Origin: Galaxea fascicularis
Lineage: Eukaryota > Cnidaria > Anthozoa > Scleractinia > Euphylliidae
Length of the DNA stretch: 64,000 nucleotides
Direction of reading: 5' to 3'
Assembly: GCA_948470475.1 (NCBI GenBank)
Contig: OX419338.1
Location: forward strand, 30,203,182-30,267,181
Part shown: positions 38,402 to 50,926 of the stretch, piece by piece
Layout of the letters: each line of letters begins with the position of its first letter
How positions within the stretch are numbered: the stretch's first letter is position 1
Made by a program: the position numbers and the translations under genes
Notes under the pieces: generated by a model
Seen by the model: only the letters and a program-made list of their open reading frames with translations
What the model was told of the DNA's origin: nothing
Databases searched by the model: none

Positions 38402-41400
38402 GACAATCAATCAGTTAGTCAGTCACCACCTTACCGTTACAACCATACAGCTCAACCCTCATAGTTATGCGCTTATGCCAAGCTGTTGGTCGAAAACGGA
38501 TGTAACGCGCTCTGATTGGAGGGTTAAGGTCATTATAAACTACTGTATTCCGGTCTGTGTTTCCAGCAAACTCCTAATGTAGGAAGAAAACGGATTGCAA
38601 CCGATTAATATACGATGAGATAGACACTTGATTCTTGTTTTGTCTACGCCGGATTTTTGGATATTTGTTATTGTTCATGTACCATGGAAATGTGTGCAAT
38701 TATTGAACAGAAACCCCTTTTATTCATATTATTTTGGTGAAGGCTGATAATAAAGTCGGTTGAATCATGAGTGTGATTTTATCTTGCGGTAAAACTGATG
38801 AATTGTTTTTTTAAAGGGATAGTTAGTGATTTGCATTGATTTGAGCGGCTCTCAAGCTTTATTATCATTACATAGCTGGTGCTTGTAGGCGATAAAACGC
38901 GCGCTCCTCATGGCTAAGTGCTAAAGGCATATATGCATGTGGATGGTTCGGAATTTTACTGCGTGCAAACGTTGACTTTGCGCTAAGATGAATTTTGTTT
39001 TGAAAATTTATCGACAAAACTGTTTATTCTTTGATGTTGTCCGAGGGTATTTAAAGCAAACATTTTGGTTTTATAGCAGAGAAAACACTCATTATAACTA
39101 AAAATCAGGAGTTGTAGTATGATTTCTCTGGGTGTTAAAGGTGGAACAACTGGGTATTTGGGAGTAAAAACGATTCATTAAAACTTTAAAATTCATTACC
39201 AGAAATTGACGGCAAAATGGCGACAGACATTCCATCGACCGTCCACATAATAGTAAAATGTATGGGGAAAAACAGAAAAAGTCAAAATTTAAATACTTAG
39301 GTAAAAGACGGAGAGCATCTATTGCAGAATCTGCGACAGTAATTTTTGAGCCACCAAAACAACGAAAGATCTGCCAACTCTGCGTTTGTAAATGCCGAGA
39401 GACAGTCTCTCAAGTGTTGTAAAGTTTTCTCCTGCAAAGTTTGTTTTCATCGGTTCCAAGGTGCCGACCCCGCAAAACTTTGCTTTATGTTGTGATTACA
39501 CTTTCAAAGACTTCGAAAATCCGCCTTTGTAAGTTTTTAACCGTCCTGCCAAATTTAGTTTAAAAAAGCACTTATTCAAGATTTCCGTAGCTGTCCAAGG
39601 AGACCGCAAAGCAACCTTTTCACCCAGCACTTCTCGGACTTTTTTTTCCAGCGATCCTTTTGGCCGTCATGTCAAACTGAGGACCTGGCTTTTAGAACGG
39701 AATATCGCTGTTTAATTGTACTGTGGGCCTTTACGGCCCCACCACTTCCGGTTTTACCCTCCGCTCCCCTCGCACAGTTGTTTTGTCCTTTTTTAGTTTT
39801 TAATTTTCGTAAATACGAGAATCAAAAATTGATTTGGATGTTTGATTTTTCAGTTTTGGAAAAGGGTTACTGCATGTTCGTTTCTTACGAAATATCTAGC
39901 AAAATTTGTCAATTTTCTATTTTCATTACAAGTCAAAACAAAGAAAATCTGAATTAAAATATAGGTTGGCAACTTCGGCGAAAGAACAAACAAATAAAAA
40001 ATTGACACAAATTTCACGCATGAATTTTTTTTTCTAAAAATCTAAAATTGAAAATCGAGATTGGCATTTACACAATTTCAATTTTTTATTATTTTTTATG
40101 AACATTGAATGGATGGAAGGTAGACGGACCATTTAGGGCTTTCATAGGTGGTTTTGCCAGGTGATAATAGGGAGCAACATAAGCCACTGACTTGCCTACA
40201 GTATACGACATTCATATGCAAATGTTCCGTTCCTTTTTCCATTAATGTAGCGGAAGTAAGAACCACCGACTGTGATCGAAAACTTGAAATGTAAGTATTG
40301 GCATCCGAGTGTCTAGTTTCATTTTCTGCCAAAAATGAAACTTAAAAATTGGTCTCAAATTTTGATTTTCGTTTTCTTGTAGATTGAGAATTGAAATTTA
40401 ATGTTTAATCTTTTTCGTTTTCTTGAAAAATTGAAAATGGAAACACGAAGTGTTATTTTCGTTTTTCAAATTTGTAGAAAAACGGTTGGCACTGGAGTAC
40501 ACGCATTACAACCATCATTATTTTTTCCTTTCCAAGTCATCAGTTGAACAATTGTTTGAACTCTAATTTTGACCTTATTATTATTCCACATCTGAACAAC
40601 CTCACGGAGTACTGATATGCTAATAATTTAGATCCTTTTCATATTGCGTAATTTAACTAATTTGTTTTCTGCCTTTATGTCGCCATCTGCTGCCACCTTG
40701 AAGATTTGAAACCGCGTACCAACTAATTTGCAGGCGTAAAATGTTGCCATTTTCTGGTAATGTGTAACACTAACGGTGTTTCTGTACAATATGTTGGTCT
40801 CTGGCGACCAATATATTGGAGTCTGGTGGAAAAAGAATTAATTTAAGTTTCAAATTTGAACGGTTCGGGTTTCTTGTAACTGATTCTGTTGTAGGACTGA
40901 ACTGTATTGATAACATGAGACGCAGCGGGGCCTATCTGGAAGTACCTCAAAAGAATGAGGGGTAGATAGAGTCGCATTCCTTACATATTTTTATTTATCG
41001 CTGTCAGAGAATGAACGCCAATAAAGCAATATATGTCAAGATTTACCGGTAATAGAGGCAACAGTTGTTCTCTGCTTAAATTAATTAGGTCCACTCCATT
41101 CCTCCTTTTAGGGTTCTTTACAAGTTACCGTCAAGAAGTTCAATCCGGTACGAGTTCATCCTGGCTCCCTTTTGTGCTTTTGTACTCGTTTACTAGGCAA
41201 GAGATCGAAAATTTTCGTTCCCGGCGAGAAAACTCGTTGTAGTGTCGTATGTAAACGATGAACAACAACTCGCTACAGGGCTGATATGAGTCTCCTGGTG
41301 TTCGTAGCGCATGAGTGCTTTTGATGCTTGTTGTTTAAGTACTCGAGTCCCCTGGCATGAAATGGGTTTTTATGTAAACACATTATGACTTAACTGTCTT

Positions 41401-44400
41401 CATAAATGCAAACGCGGTGATACGAACATCTCCAAGTGCCACGCAACTATGTGTAGCTAACACAGATTGCCGGGACGTTCCGGAACGCTCCCTTATACAC
41501 ATTGTAAATTAAGTAGCCTGTTATCAGCAAGTCAGTACTAATAAGCTCACAGAAGCTTTTAAGAATGCAATATTTGCATTTATTTATAGGTCACCTTGTC
41601 TTTGTTTAGTCCGTTCTCCGGGTAGGTCTCGAACGTTTTCCCATCGTTACTGTGCTGAAGTTTATATTTCGTTACCCAGGAATCAGTGTTTCCGCGATTA
41701 CCTCTCCCTTGCGTTGCTAATCGCGACACTATTATAGTTTGTATTAGGTCAACTTGGAGCCACTGTTCTTGATTTGTCGTGTTAGCAGTCCATGCACCCC
41801 ATCCCTTACCGCCACCACGGTTGTGCAGTCTCCCTTGGCTTGCACCAACCGCGCTCTTCCACTCAGAAGAAGCAGTGATTTGTCCGTTAGAAATTGTACG
41901 ATTTTGCATTCCGAGAGCTTTACTACATGCTAAATACGTTAAGAGAAAAATTGGGAACAGTGAACACTCCTTTTACAATACAATACGTTAAGCCACAAAT
42001 GTTCATAACGATTACAACTAGAAAATGTGGAACCACTGCTTTTCAAATGTAGGTTGGGGTCAATTGGTTGTTTAGATTATACGTTTTTCTTCTGTGAAGG
42101 ATTGACTACAATAACATATTGTGAAGATAGGGCTGCCCGGCTAGGGTTACTTCCACTATCACCCACTGCTCATACTACTACACTGCTCGTAGTACTACCA
42201 ATATTACTACCACGACCACTCCACTACCCCTACAACTACTAATACCAATACCTCTATCGCTATCGCTACCACTATCATTACCACTACCACTTCTACCAAT
42301 ACCGCTACTGCTATCGTTGTTGCTACCACTGCCACTCCCAATATATACCAATACCAATATCCTTCGCTAATGCCGACCACTACCACTGCCACCACCACCA
42401 CCACCACTACCACTACCAATACCAATACCACTAGCGCTATTGCTACCGCTACCACTGCCACTGCCAATAACGCTATCGCTAGCCTATCACTATCGCCACA
42501 ACTACCACTGCCACACCACTACCAATAGCAATACCACGAGGGCTAGCGCTAGCGCTGCCACTGCCACTGCCAAGAACGTTACCGCTATCGCTACGGCTAC
42601 CACTACCACTGCCTCTACCATTACCGCTACCGATACCACTGCGTAGAACTTTGCGTAGCAAAAAAATGCTGTTCAGATATAAAAATGTTCGTGCCATAGC
42701 CATTCCCTTTTGTTATTGTATACTACATTGCGAAAAATGCGAAAAAGGTGGCACAGACCTCTGCAGATGTTATTCTCTTCAACAAACCCAGACGGGCACT
42801 TGCAAAAGAATGATCCAGCGATATTCTCACATTCATAGCCTGGTTTACAACTGTGCAAATGGGACTGGCACTCGTTGATATCTGTATATGAGAGTGTTTC
42901 AGGTTTAAGGATTAATATATCTATTCAAGTGCTGGGTACAAGTCAGGTATTAATTGTTTGGGAGCTTTGGGAGGGAAATCGAGACTACCCAACACACCGA
43001 AACCTATCGCGCTAAACCACATCCATCCCGACCCTAGTAATATCAGTTAAGATAAACAATACGACATATTTCCCATTGGAATAAAGTGAAGAGACTAACC
43101 AAACAATAAGTGAAGGAAGTATTAAACATATGGCGGCAATTGTCTCTGTGAAAGGGTTTGGTTCTTTACCTTCACACTGGCCATGATCCCCCGTAGCTGT
43201 ATAACCCTCGTGGCAAACACACTTATAGCCCTTACTAGTAAATCCGACTTGACAAAAGCTAACATTCTCTGGGCAAGGGTCACCGTGGCAAAAATTCTGA
43301 AAGGTAAAGGACGCAATGTTTGAATGACTAAATTATTAAGACATTATGACCAGCACCTTACCATAAGGAAACGCTCAAAATTTATTTGAGACTATATTGT
43401 AATTTTTTTTCTTTTTCACTTGGTTTACATTTGACACATTTGCGACACATGCACACTCGACTACTGAAGACATGATGATAACGCCAATGAAATCAGAAAA
43501 TAGCAAGTTGCAATGCTATTTAGCAGTGACAAGGTGAAGATAAGATAAGTAACAATGTATATCAGCATAGAATAGGGATTTGAATGTTAAGAGCACCAAA
43601 ATGGATTGGCTGGCTTTGGTATTATTTAGTTTACGTGTCTGCAAGATAAGCAGGTGCTGTCTTCGGACGTTGCTATGTAACTGGAAGTTGGTTTTCGCTA
43701 AAAAATCCTTCAGGTAATTAAATAAGCTTCGCTGGTAGACATGGGAAGTAACTGAGAGGAACAGCGACGGAAAAACTATCAAGGCTCTTAAGGATTTGTA
43801 TCTGCTCAGAAAGCAACGATTATTTGTGTGAAATGACGTCTGTTATTTAAGCTCTGCGCTGGGAGTGAGTGACTGGCCTAAGTTGACCGCAGGTTAGTGC
43901 TCCTTGTCTCGGTCACTGCTAGTTATGTTTGTTATTTCTCTTATATTTCCAATTTCTAGTAAAAACGTTTAAGAAACATTTGCATCGTTGTCTGTTTTCT
44001 TACCTTTTGTTGTTTTCACGCTTTCATCTGAAATTGGTTTGGATTAAAAAAATGCTTGTGTTTTTTCCAAATGTTTTCTATCCAATATTTCATTTTGGAT
44101 CCTAAAACTCTTCATTTTCTCTGCTATCGCTCATTTTCTGGGAAGAAAATTGGTTCACGTCCTGATGGTTTATGTCCTCTGGTCCGCTTGGTACAGTGAA
44201 GTCTTAAATTTACCTCAGTTTACTTGAGCCGGATTGGCATTTGGAAAACTTTTGCAAAGATTAAGAACTCGTTGCCAAAAGTAAACAAAAATTTTAACAG
44301 CTGTAGCATTTTCTTCAATGTTTACGGCTGATAAAGTCTTCATTACAGAGTGATCTTCAAAAATGAAGACCATTGATAGTGATAGCTGTGAAGTGGTCAT

Positions 44401-46470
44401 CGTCTTCATTCTTCTCCTCTTCCAGACCTCCTGCTCATTATCGCCATTGCCATTATCACAACCTTCATCATCACCGTCATCACATCTTCAGAAAAACAGT
44501 GAGCCAGCGAATCAACAACAACAAAGCACCATTTTTTTTTTCTTTACAACCGTTGTCATCATAATCGACATCTTTAAGTTCAGTCCTCCTGAAGACAAAG
44601 CAACCATACAACAAAAATAGTAAAGGCATTAAATCCTACCTCAACAGCGTAGTGAATGTAATGTTTCCGTTCCTTTAGTGAGGAGTGCGATGGGCTTTCA
44701 TCGGTGTGATTGTTTAACTCGCACGTCAGCTGTCCTTCAGTGCCAGGTCCCACGTTGATTGACACGCAGTTAGGCTCCAAATAACACTTGACGCGACAGC
44801 CCCCTTCATTCGGCACCTTCTCAGCTCTTATCACATGTCCTGGAAGTGCTTTTTCAGGAATTGGTTCTTTGAATATTAACGTGCGCTCGTATGTTGTTGC
44901 CATAGCTGGGAGTCAGAGATTGAAGAAGTGACACATCTCTCATCTTACACGACATGTTGGCTGGCAAGGAATTTAAGTGTCCTTACGCTAAATTTTTGGG
45001 TTTGAGGTCATAGTCTTCTCTATTTTCGCTTAAATACGTCCTTGCACCTGTTCGAAACACATTCAGAGGTTTGCGTCTTTCTAAACCAAATCTCGACCAT
45101 CCATAGGCTATAAAAGTTACGAGTCATCTGTCCCACGACCGAGTAAGGGGCATGGGCCTATTCCTTAAATGACGTCACAAACTGCTTTGCATTGCGTGTA
45201 ATGTAAATTAGTTTGTGAAATAAGGAATAGACCCATGCCCCTGGTTGTACTAAAACATAAAACGCCGGAACACTGAAACACTAAAACCCGGAACACAGCA
45301 TTACTAAAACCTTGAACGCATGAAAAATAAATTAATTAAAAAATAATAAACCTGTATTTCAAAAACCTATAACATACTTCAATTGGAACAGGACCCTAAC
45401 ACCAAAAGTTGAAGCGACGAGTGCAGGTCGTACAATGTTATTTTGTTATTTATGCCAATTTGTTGTTGTTTATACATTCCCGCCCCATTATAGTCGTGCC
45501 GTTACCTATGCTACTCCCAAGTTTGGTATTTCTAATGTTATCATTTAAATGTGATTTAGTTTCTTGTGACATTTTGCGGTTAGTATTAAGATTCTCCAGT
45601 CTTTGTAGTTTGACCTACTTCTAACATTGGACGGAGATAAGTTGTTAAAACTTCGTGTTACTTATCATTGATCAAATCGTTGTTATATTACTACGTTTCA
45701 GAATAGTTGTTTTGCCATATTTGAATAAAATGTTGGATATTTAACAATTATTCCATGAGCGCGTTGGATATGAGATGGTAAATAGCCACTCGGAGGCCAG
45801 TAGGGCCGAGTTGGCTATAACCAATCTCATATAAAACAAGCGGGAATGGAATAATTGTTTTATTAAATTCTCAACCTTCAGATCTCCTACACTTTATTTA
45901 ATTGTAAGAAACGACCAAAAAGTGATGTGACTTTCGGGCGCCAAAACGACATGATGTCACGATCACCTGATACGTCCACCACCCTGCGAACAGTTGAATG
46001 AAAAATCAAAAGCGAAGCAAATTAAGCTTACAGCTAAACTGAAATTACAGTAATCCAAACTTCACGGACTGCTTTGTTCGTGTAAAAACCTTACTGCAGT
46101 GTTCTCAAGTTTTCAAAGCTCAATCTCATCGGGAAGAGTAATTATTCAGGACATTTACACTAACAGTTGTAAAAATACTGGGGAAAGCTTAACTGATACG
46201 TACCATTAAATAATCTCATCTCGAACTTTGTGGCTTTTTTGTTGTTTCTGGGAAGGCCGCCTTGTCCATAATTTCTTGAATTTCCTTTATGGAGAGCTCA
46301 CCGAACCTGCTTTTTTCATCAATTTTTTTTTTGGCGACGAAACTTTTTTTTTGGCTTGCCGTGAAAAATTTTATGCCGAGCGACCTTCGAAGCATTCATT
46401 TCCATATAAGGTCAAACGCAGGTATAATGCTGGTAACCTAGATCTAGTGAACCAATCGAAAAGCTAGAAT

Positions 46471-46502
<32 letters not shown>

Positions 46503-47799
46503 GACATATACAAGTGCATCGAAATGTATTGGTGCCAGCTTTTAATGATCAACCCGTAGTTCAGTTATCACCAAGAATAACATTCTTTGGTGCTAGTATC
46601 GATGTATCAGACAGCAGGCAATGGAAAACAAATATCTTACCTCGGAAGCTCAGTATTTTCAAAAGATAAGACGATTGTCGTTTGTCTTGATGTACAAAAC
46701 AATTCATTAAATTAACTAAAGTGTTAACGTAGAATGGGAGAAATGTCCGCCATTTTACATAGTTGAGCTTGCAAACGCTGATGAACTCGTCTACGGTAAA
46801 ATGTATAGGCCGACGAGCACAGTAAGCGGTCGAACGCTAAAATCCAACGCCTAGTGTTGGTAATAGGGTAGAACATTTTTTTGGGATCCTAATATCCGAG
46901 TTTTGAGTTTTTTCTTTACATTTATTATTTTTTAATTTATTTTCTTTTCATGCGTTCCGGGTTTTAGTAATTTTGCGTTCCGGATTTTAGTATTCCGGCG
47001 TTCCGGCGTTCCGGCGTTCCGGCGTTCCATATTTTAGTACAAGCCCATGCCCCTTGCTAGCTTGGTCTTGAAACAGATGATGGCTATATTTCACAATTTT
47101 TCCAGACTATAAAAAGTCAAAGTATTTGGTTGAAAAAAGCGCAAAACAGTGCAATATGTTTCGAGCAGGTCCAATACGTATTTAAAATAAGCGAAAAAAA
47201 AAATAATGGAGTTATGTGCACTTTAATTCTAAACTCGTTTCCTGATGTGCACAGATAAAAAAAATATATATATATTTAATATCCAAAACCTGGGACCTTG
47301 TATCACAAAAGTTACAATCAACTTTCCTTCCTTCGGAATACAGAACGAAATAATGGATAATAAACAAGAATGGTGTCATTTCAAAAGCAATCTAAAATCA
47401 AATTGCGTTTTGATCAGTTGTCCCTGTTTGGCGTCTCTGGATAATAAACAAAACAGTAAAAAAACCTGATGTATGTATTGAACACGTGAAAGCATATATT
47501 TGTTAGGGAAAAACGAGGAAGCACATTTTTAATAGCAAAATCCAGTTCAATTTCTGAGTTTTGAAAGCGATTCAGCGACTCCAGTTTGCGGTGTCATATG
47601 GACATACCCCAGATCAAGTTGTCGAAAACACGATACTTTTGAATTAAGACTGACATTGTTATGAAGTAGTATCGACTCATACCAAAACACAGCAAGCACA
47701 ACACATAAACTTGATTCCTGGAAACTCACCAGCATACAGTATTGAAACCAGTCCAAATGCTATACATGTAGTTAAAATAAAATCCTTTGGAGGAAGCAT
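36837..47799 (-). CDS. Gene B: secreted PAN-EGF-EGF-discoidin-fibrinogen-like protein, complete
   Basis: Seven minus-strand exons with GT-AG junctions and matching phases give 571 codons. 47730-47799: signal peptide. 44640-44905: PAN/apple domain (residues about 24-112; [22 protein letters not shown]). 43170-43296: EGF. 42759-42881: Ca-binding EGF (DINECQSHLHSC). 41595-41929 and 38435-38573: F5/8C domain (WLQVDL, WVTKYKLQHS; then RARYIRFRPTAWH). 36837-37492: fibrinogen-like domain (CDMETDGGGWTLVWS, later WLICNPGTG), residues about 354-571. Likely an extracellular recognition or matrix protein; many such fibrinogen-like proteins act as lectins. Calcium binding is expected for the second EGF. 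The intron before the discoidin half carries a microsatellite; intron 1 carries the 45-47 kb transposons. It is the reference for the two paralogues. Confidence 0.82.
38317..38413. repeat. (AATC)n microsatellite
   Basis: About 24 near-perfect tetranucleotide units, interrupted once by ATTT, between the fibrinogen-like and discoidin exons of gene B. Confidence 0.9.
38574..41594. other. Intron of gene B, no gene seen
   Basis: 3-kb intron splitting the discoidin domain. About 39800-40480 is rich in A/T runs with AAAATTGAAAAT-type motifs that recur in both orientations. No transposon ends defined. Confidence 0.4.
42160..42640. repeat. Degenerate CCACTACCACT minisatellite
   Basis: About 480 bp built from ACTACC/GCTATC units in the intron between cbEGF and F5/8C exons of gene B. 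It gives long but meaningless Val- or Ser-rich frames. Confidence 0.8.
45147..45241. repeat. Foldback MITE of about 95 bp
   Basis: GGGGCATGGGCCTATTCCTT at the left is inverted at the right (AAGGAATAGACCCATGCCCC). A 1.8-kb element is inserted at its right tip. Confidence 0.65.
45242..47043. mobile_element. 1.8-kb TIR element with 10-bp target duplication
   Basis: CCCATGCCCC occurs exactly on both sides (45232-45241 and 47044-47053). The ends (TTGTACTAAAAC ... GTTTTAGTACAA-like) are inverted repeats of about 110 bp, built from short repeats: ACTAAAACCCGGAACGCA types, with GGCGTTCC four times at the right end. A duplication of 9 to 10 bp and long repeats suit Mutator-like elements. No transposase found; the interior (about 45735-46500) has the ends of yet another MITE (AACAATTATTCC / GGAATAATTGTT). 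Confidence 0.65.
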
Positions 47800-48856
47800 C
47801 CCCTTACTTCTCTATAAGTTATTTGAGTGTCCCAGATGTTGTGCAGTGACTCTTCCTTAAACTTATTACTTATTCATGTTTTACTATTCAGTCAGGAAAC
47901 GCGATATTGTTACGTCTTTATTAAAATCGAAAACCTCTGTGAAACAATGAACCAAGGACTTTTCACCACAGTTTGATAAAACTATATCAAACACTAGAAA
48001 ATATTTTAATGTGGAGCCTTTGTAAATGATTTATCGTAATTTAAATACTACTGTCAAAACCACCGAAATGAGAAGATCACCTTTAATAACACCAAAGACA
48101 ATCGTAAAAACATAGCAACGAAGTAATTTATATCCTACGTCGCGAGGCCAAAACCAGTGAGAATTATTTTCCTTATTTTCCTTTTGGTTCGTGATTCGTG
48201 ATCTTGACGTTCATTGTATTTCATCGGGGATACAAGTAACCTTGGATCAGGCTCTATTTCTGTCTTAATTGTAAACCATCCCCTACATAACGAAGAGCGA
48301 TCCTACCATTAAATAGCCCTTAGGGACGGACCAAATGCATAAATTATGTGAGCATATTTTTTTCAGTATAACAGCGCTTATGATTGGCTGTATCATGACA
48401 TTTCATGCGTGAAAAGAGAACTCTCACAGAAGCAAGTCGACCGTTGATCGCGTTCTCGAAGTGAAATTTTAAATTGCAACATGCTAAACCTGGACAGCTC
48501 AAACGGTCTCCTTCCAACTAGCACTAACGCTATTTATCTCTTTTAAAATTCATGTTGTGCATTTGCGTATGATCCCGATTTCCTTGAGCATAAAGCAAAA
48601 GCAACACAGAAAGCTTTTCCAACCTGATCCAAACTTGTGCATGACTTAATGTTTTTTCAAGCCAAATGGAAGGGAAATATGTCATTTCAAAAATAATTTC
48701 ATCGGTTCATTTTCGTATTTTAAGCGGTGGAAATGGTATTTTTTACGCCACGAATTGGGTTCGGAACATGAAAAGGTTCGACGTATCAGTATTATTATTG
48801 TCAAGTAAAGTAAAGTTTATCAAATTCTATAGCGCATTACCATGACGCAATGATCT

Positions 48857-48892
<36 letters not shown>

Positions 48893-48988
48893 CACTGCTT
48901 ATATAGGCGCAAATTGCAGCCACGCAGTTCACAATCTTATTAGAGAGAGTAGTATGATACACAGGTGCCCCCAGAACAGACTAAGTGA
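47800..48988. other. 5' flank of gene B, no other gene seen
   Basis: Immediately upstream of gene B's first exon. Promoter elements are expected here but I cannot define a TATA box or start with confidence. Confidence 0.3.
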
Positions 48989-49165
48989 ATAAACCATCAC
49001 ACCGGGGACTACGTCCCCTACTCTTTGCGATCAGTGTGTGGGTTCTTTAACGTCCCACCCCAGTACTGTGAGACGGGACCTCCGGTTTATCGTCCTTATC
49101 CGAGAATTCTAGAAAGTCTAATCATTTGCAGATGTTATTGCAAAGAGAGCACTTTCTCCTCAATT
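48989..49165. repeat. SINE-like repeat, copy 2
   Basis: Matches 32402-32640 through GCACTTTCTCCTCA; this copy lacks the tRNA-like B box end. The LINE tail begins right after it. Confidence 0.6.
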
Positions 49166-49327
49166 ATTATTATTTTTTAAATTTAATTTCACAAACGATC
49201 CACTAAAATTACATAAAAGAACCAACTACACGTTACAATCTACTTACTGTAACACAATCTAACCAACAAATCTACAGAACACTACTTACAACTTTAAGTT
49301 AAGTTAAGTTACATTGATATGCCATGT

Positions 49328-50859
49328 TTACATACATTTCTTACGTTGTTTAAAATTTTCTATTGTTACTGAATGCTGTTCCATATTATTTACTAACACA
49401 CTACAAAATCCGATTACGTATTTGAACAAGCATAGATAGGCCACTATGTCGGTAATATCGCTAATAATAATAAGTTCACGCGATTTGAGTTTTGCAAATT
49501 TTTGCACTCTTAACCCCTTAAAGGTGACCAAGGAGAGGTTTCCATTTTTCAGGCTGGAGGTTGAGTCCGTTTGTTTCGATTTCATAAGTTTTTTTTTCAA
49601 AAGGCGCAGAAATTGTGAAAGGTTGGGAATTTCATCTCTCAACTTACACTTCCAAATATAGTATCTGCTCATGAGACAGGAGAAATTTATTTGCAGTTTT
49701 GTATTTGAATTGTCTGGTTTCAGGCCCAAAGCAGTGGCCATGGAAAGATGATTACCCTTCTGAATTAAAGAGGATGACTGTAGCCATTGAAAAAAGGTTT
49801 CCCAGAAATGAGAGGTCACCTTGCATTGCCAGAAAAGGTGGGGCAAAGTGTCTGTTTCTTCCTTACAAAAAGTGCAAAGATCATTATCTTTAATTCCAAT
49901 CTTATACAAAAAAGAATTTGTAGGCAGGCGTCTATGGAGAAATTTAAATTGAAAAATAATTATTTTGGTACTTTTTGTGCATGTTCTCGTAAGCTGAAAT
50001 GTTTTTTTCCAATCTATTTCTTCCTCATTAAGGTCGCAATCTCTGTACCATTTTGTTTGAGAGGCTCTCGGTTTTTCACTCTTTGTCGTAACGAGATTTC
50101 TATACGTTAAATTGCTGGGTTTCTTCGTTTTTTGGAAAGCTCTAGTGAAAGATTCAACCTCAGCAGTTTCCAGACTGTCGATATTTTCCTTGAATCTCTT
50201 CTTCATTGTCTTTAACGATGCGATAATCCCACTGAAAGCAAGTGGGCAGCTTTTGTAATGATATTTGTTTAAAAACTCTGTATAGGAAAGGAAACAGGTC
50301 TCGTCTTTTATAAGAGACTCGACTGTCAGAATTCCTTTGGCAAGCCATTCTCGAAAATATACGGGTTTGCGGTCAATTCTTATTAGAGAATTACTCCAGA
50401 GACGCTGTGTTTTATACTGCTCTAAGGAAGAGATGTTGCTGTAAAATTTACCTCGGCCCAAATCTGCAGTATTTCGTTAACGAATATGTCAGAAGTTTGA
50501 AAGTGGTTTTTCGTATCTTTTTTGTCTAGGTTACTCAAAAACACAGCTCCCCCCCGTATCTGCCGAGTTCTAGGTAAAAAAAAAAAAAAAAGCTTCCATT
50601 TTCCCATGTTTGTTTTGTCAAGATATTTTTTGATCCAGATAGTTTTTAAAGATTTACTGAATGAGAAAAGATCAATCATTTTTAGCCCACCATCGCTGTA
50701 CTCGCTAATTATAACGTTTCTTTTAATCTTGTCGGGTTTCCCGTCCCATAGGAAACGGTAAAAAGCTTCGTTCAATTCTTTGATAGCTTGGTGGTTTGTT
50801 TGCAAAGGAGAAATGACATTAACCAGCTGGGAGGCGACTAGGCTTTTCGATACTGCCAA
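49328..50859 (-). pseudogene. LINE post-RT and C-terminal region, frameshifted
   Basis: Two overlapping frames (50422-50859 and 49328-50461) continue the RT protein. They hold YRFLWDGKPDKIKR and SDGGLKMIDL, typical of the L1/Tx1 region after RT, and end with CTFCKEETDTLPHLFWQC, a CCHC-like zinc knuckle usual at L1 C-termini. The break is downstream of a 14-bp A run (about 50577-50590) that may be the cause, and another break separates it from the RT. Confidence 0.75.
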
Positions 50860-50926
50860 TTCTTAAGTACGTTCTAAACTTTTTCGTTTTTTTCTTCGAA
50901 ATTCAGAATCATAGTTAGTTCAGGGT

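Noticed and set aside
42207..42703. Val-, Thr- and Ser/Gly-rich frames on both strands
   Set aside because: Translation of the CCACTACCACT minisatellite; low complexity in all frames.
46228..46467. 79-codon frame inside the 1.8-kb TIR element as a transposase
   Set aside because: Phenylalanine-rich from T runs, no DDE or zinc-finger pattern; not a transposase.
49446..50110. Plus-strand frames opposite the LINE C-terminus
   Set aside because: Antisense shadows of the LINE protein.
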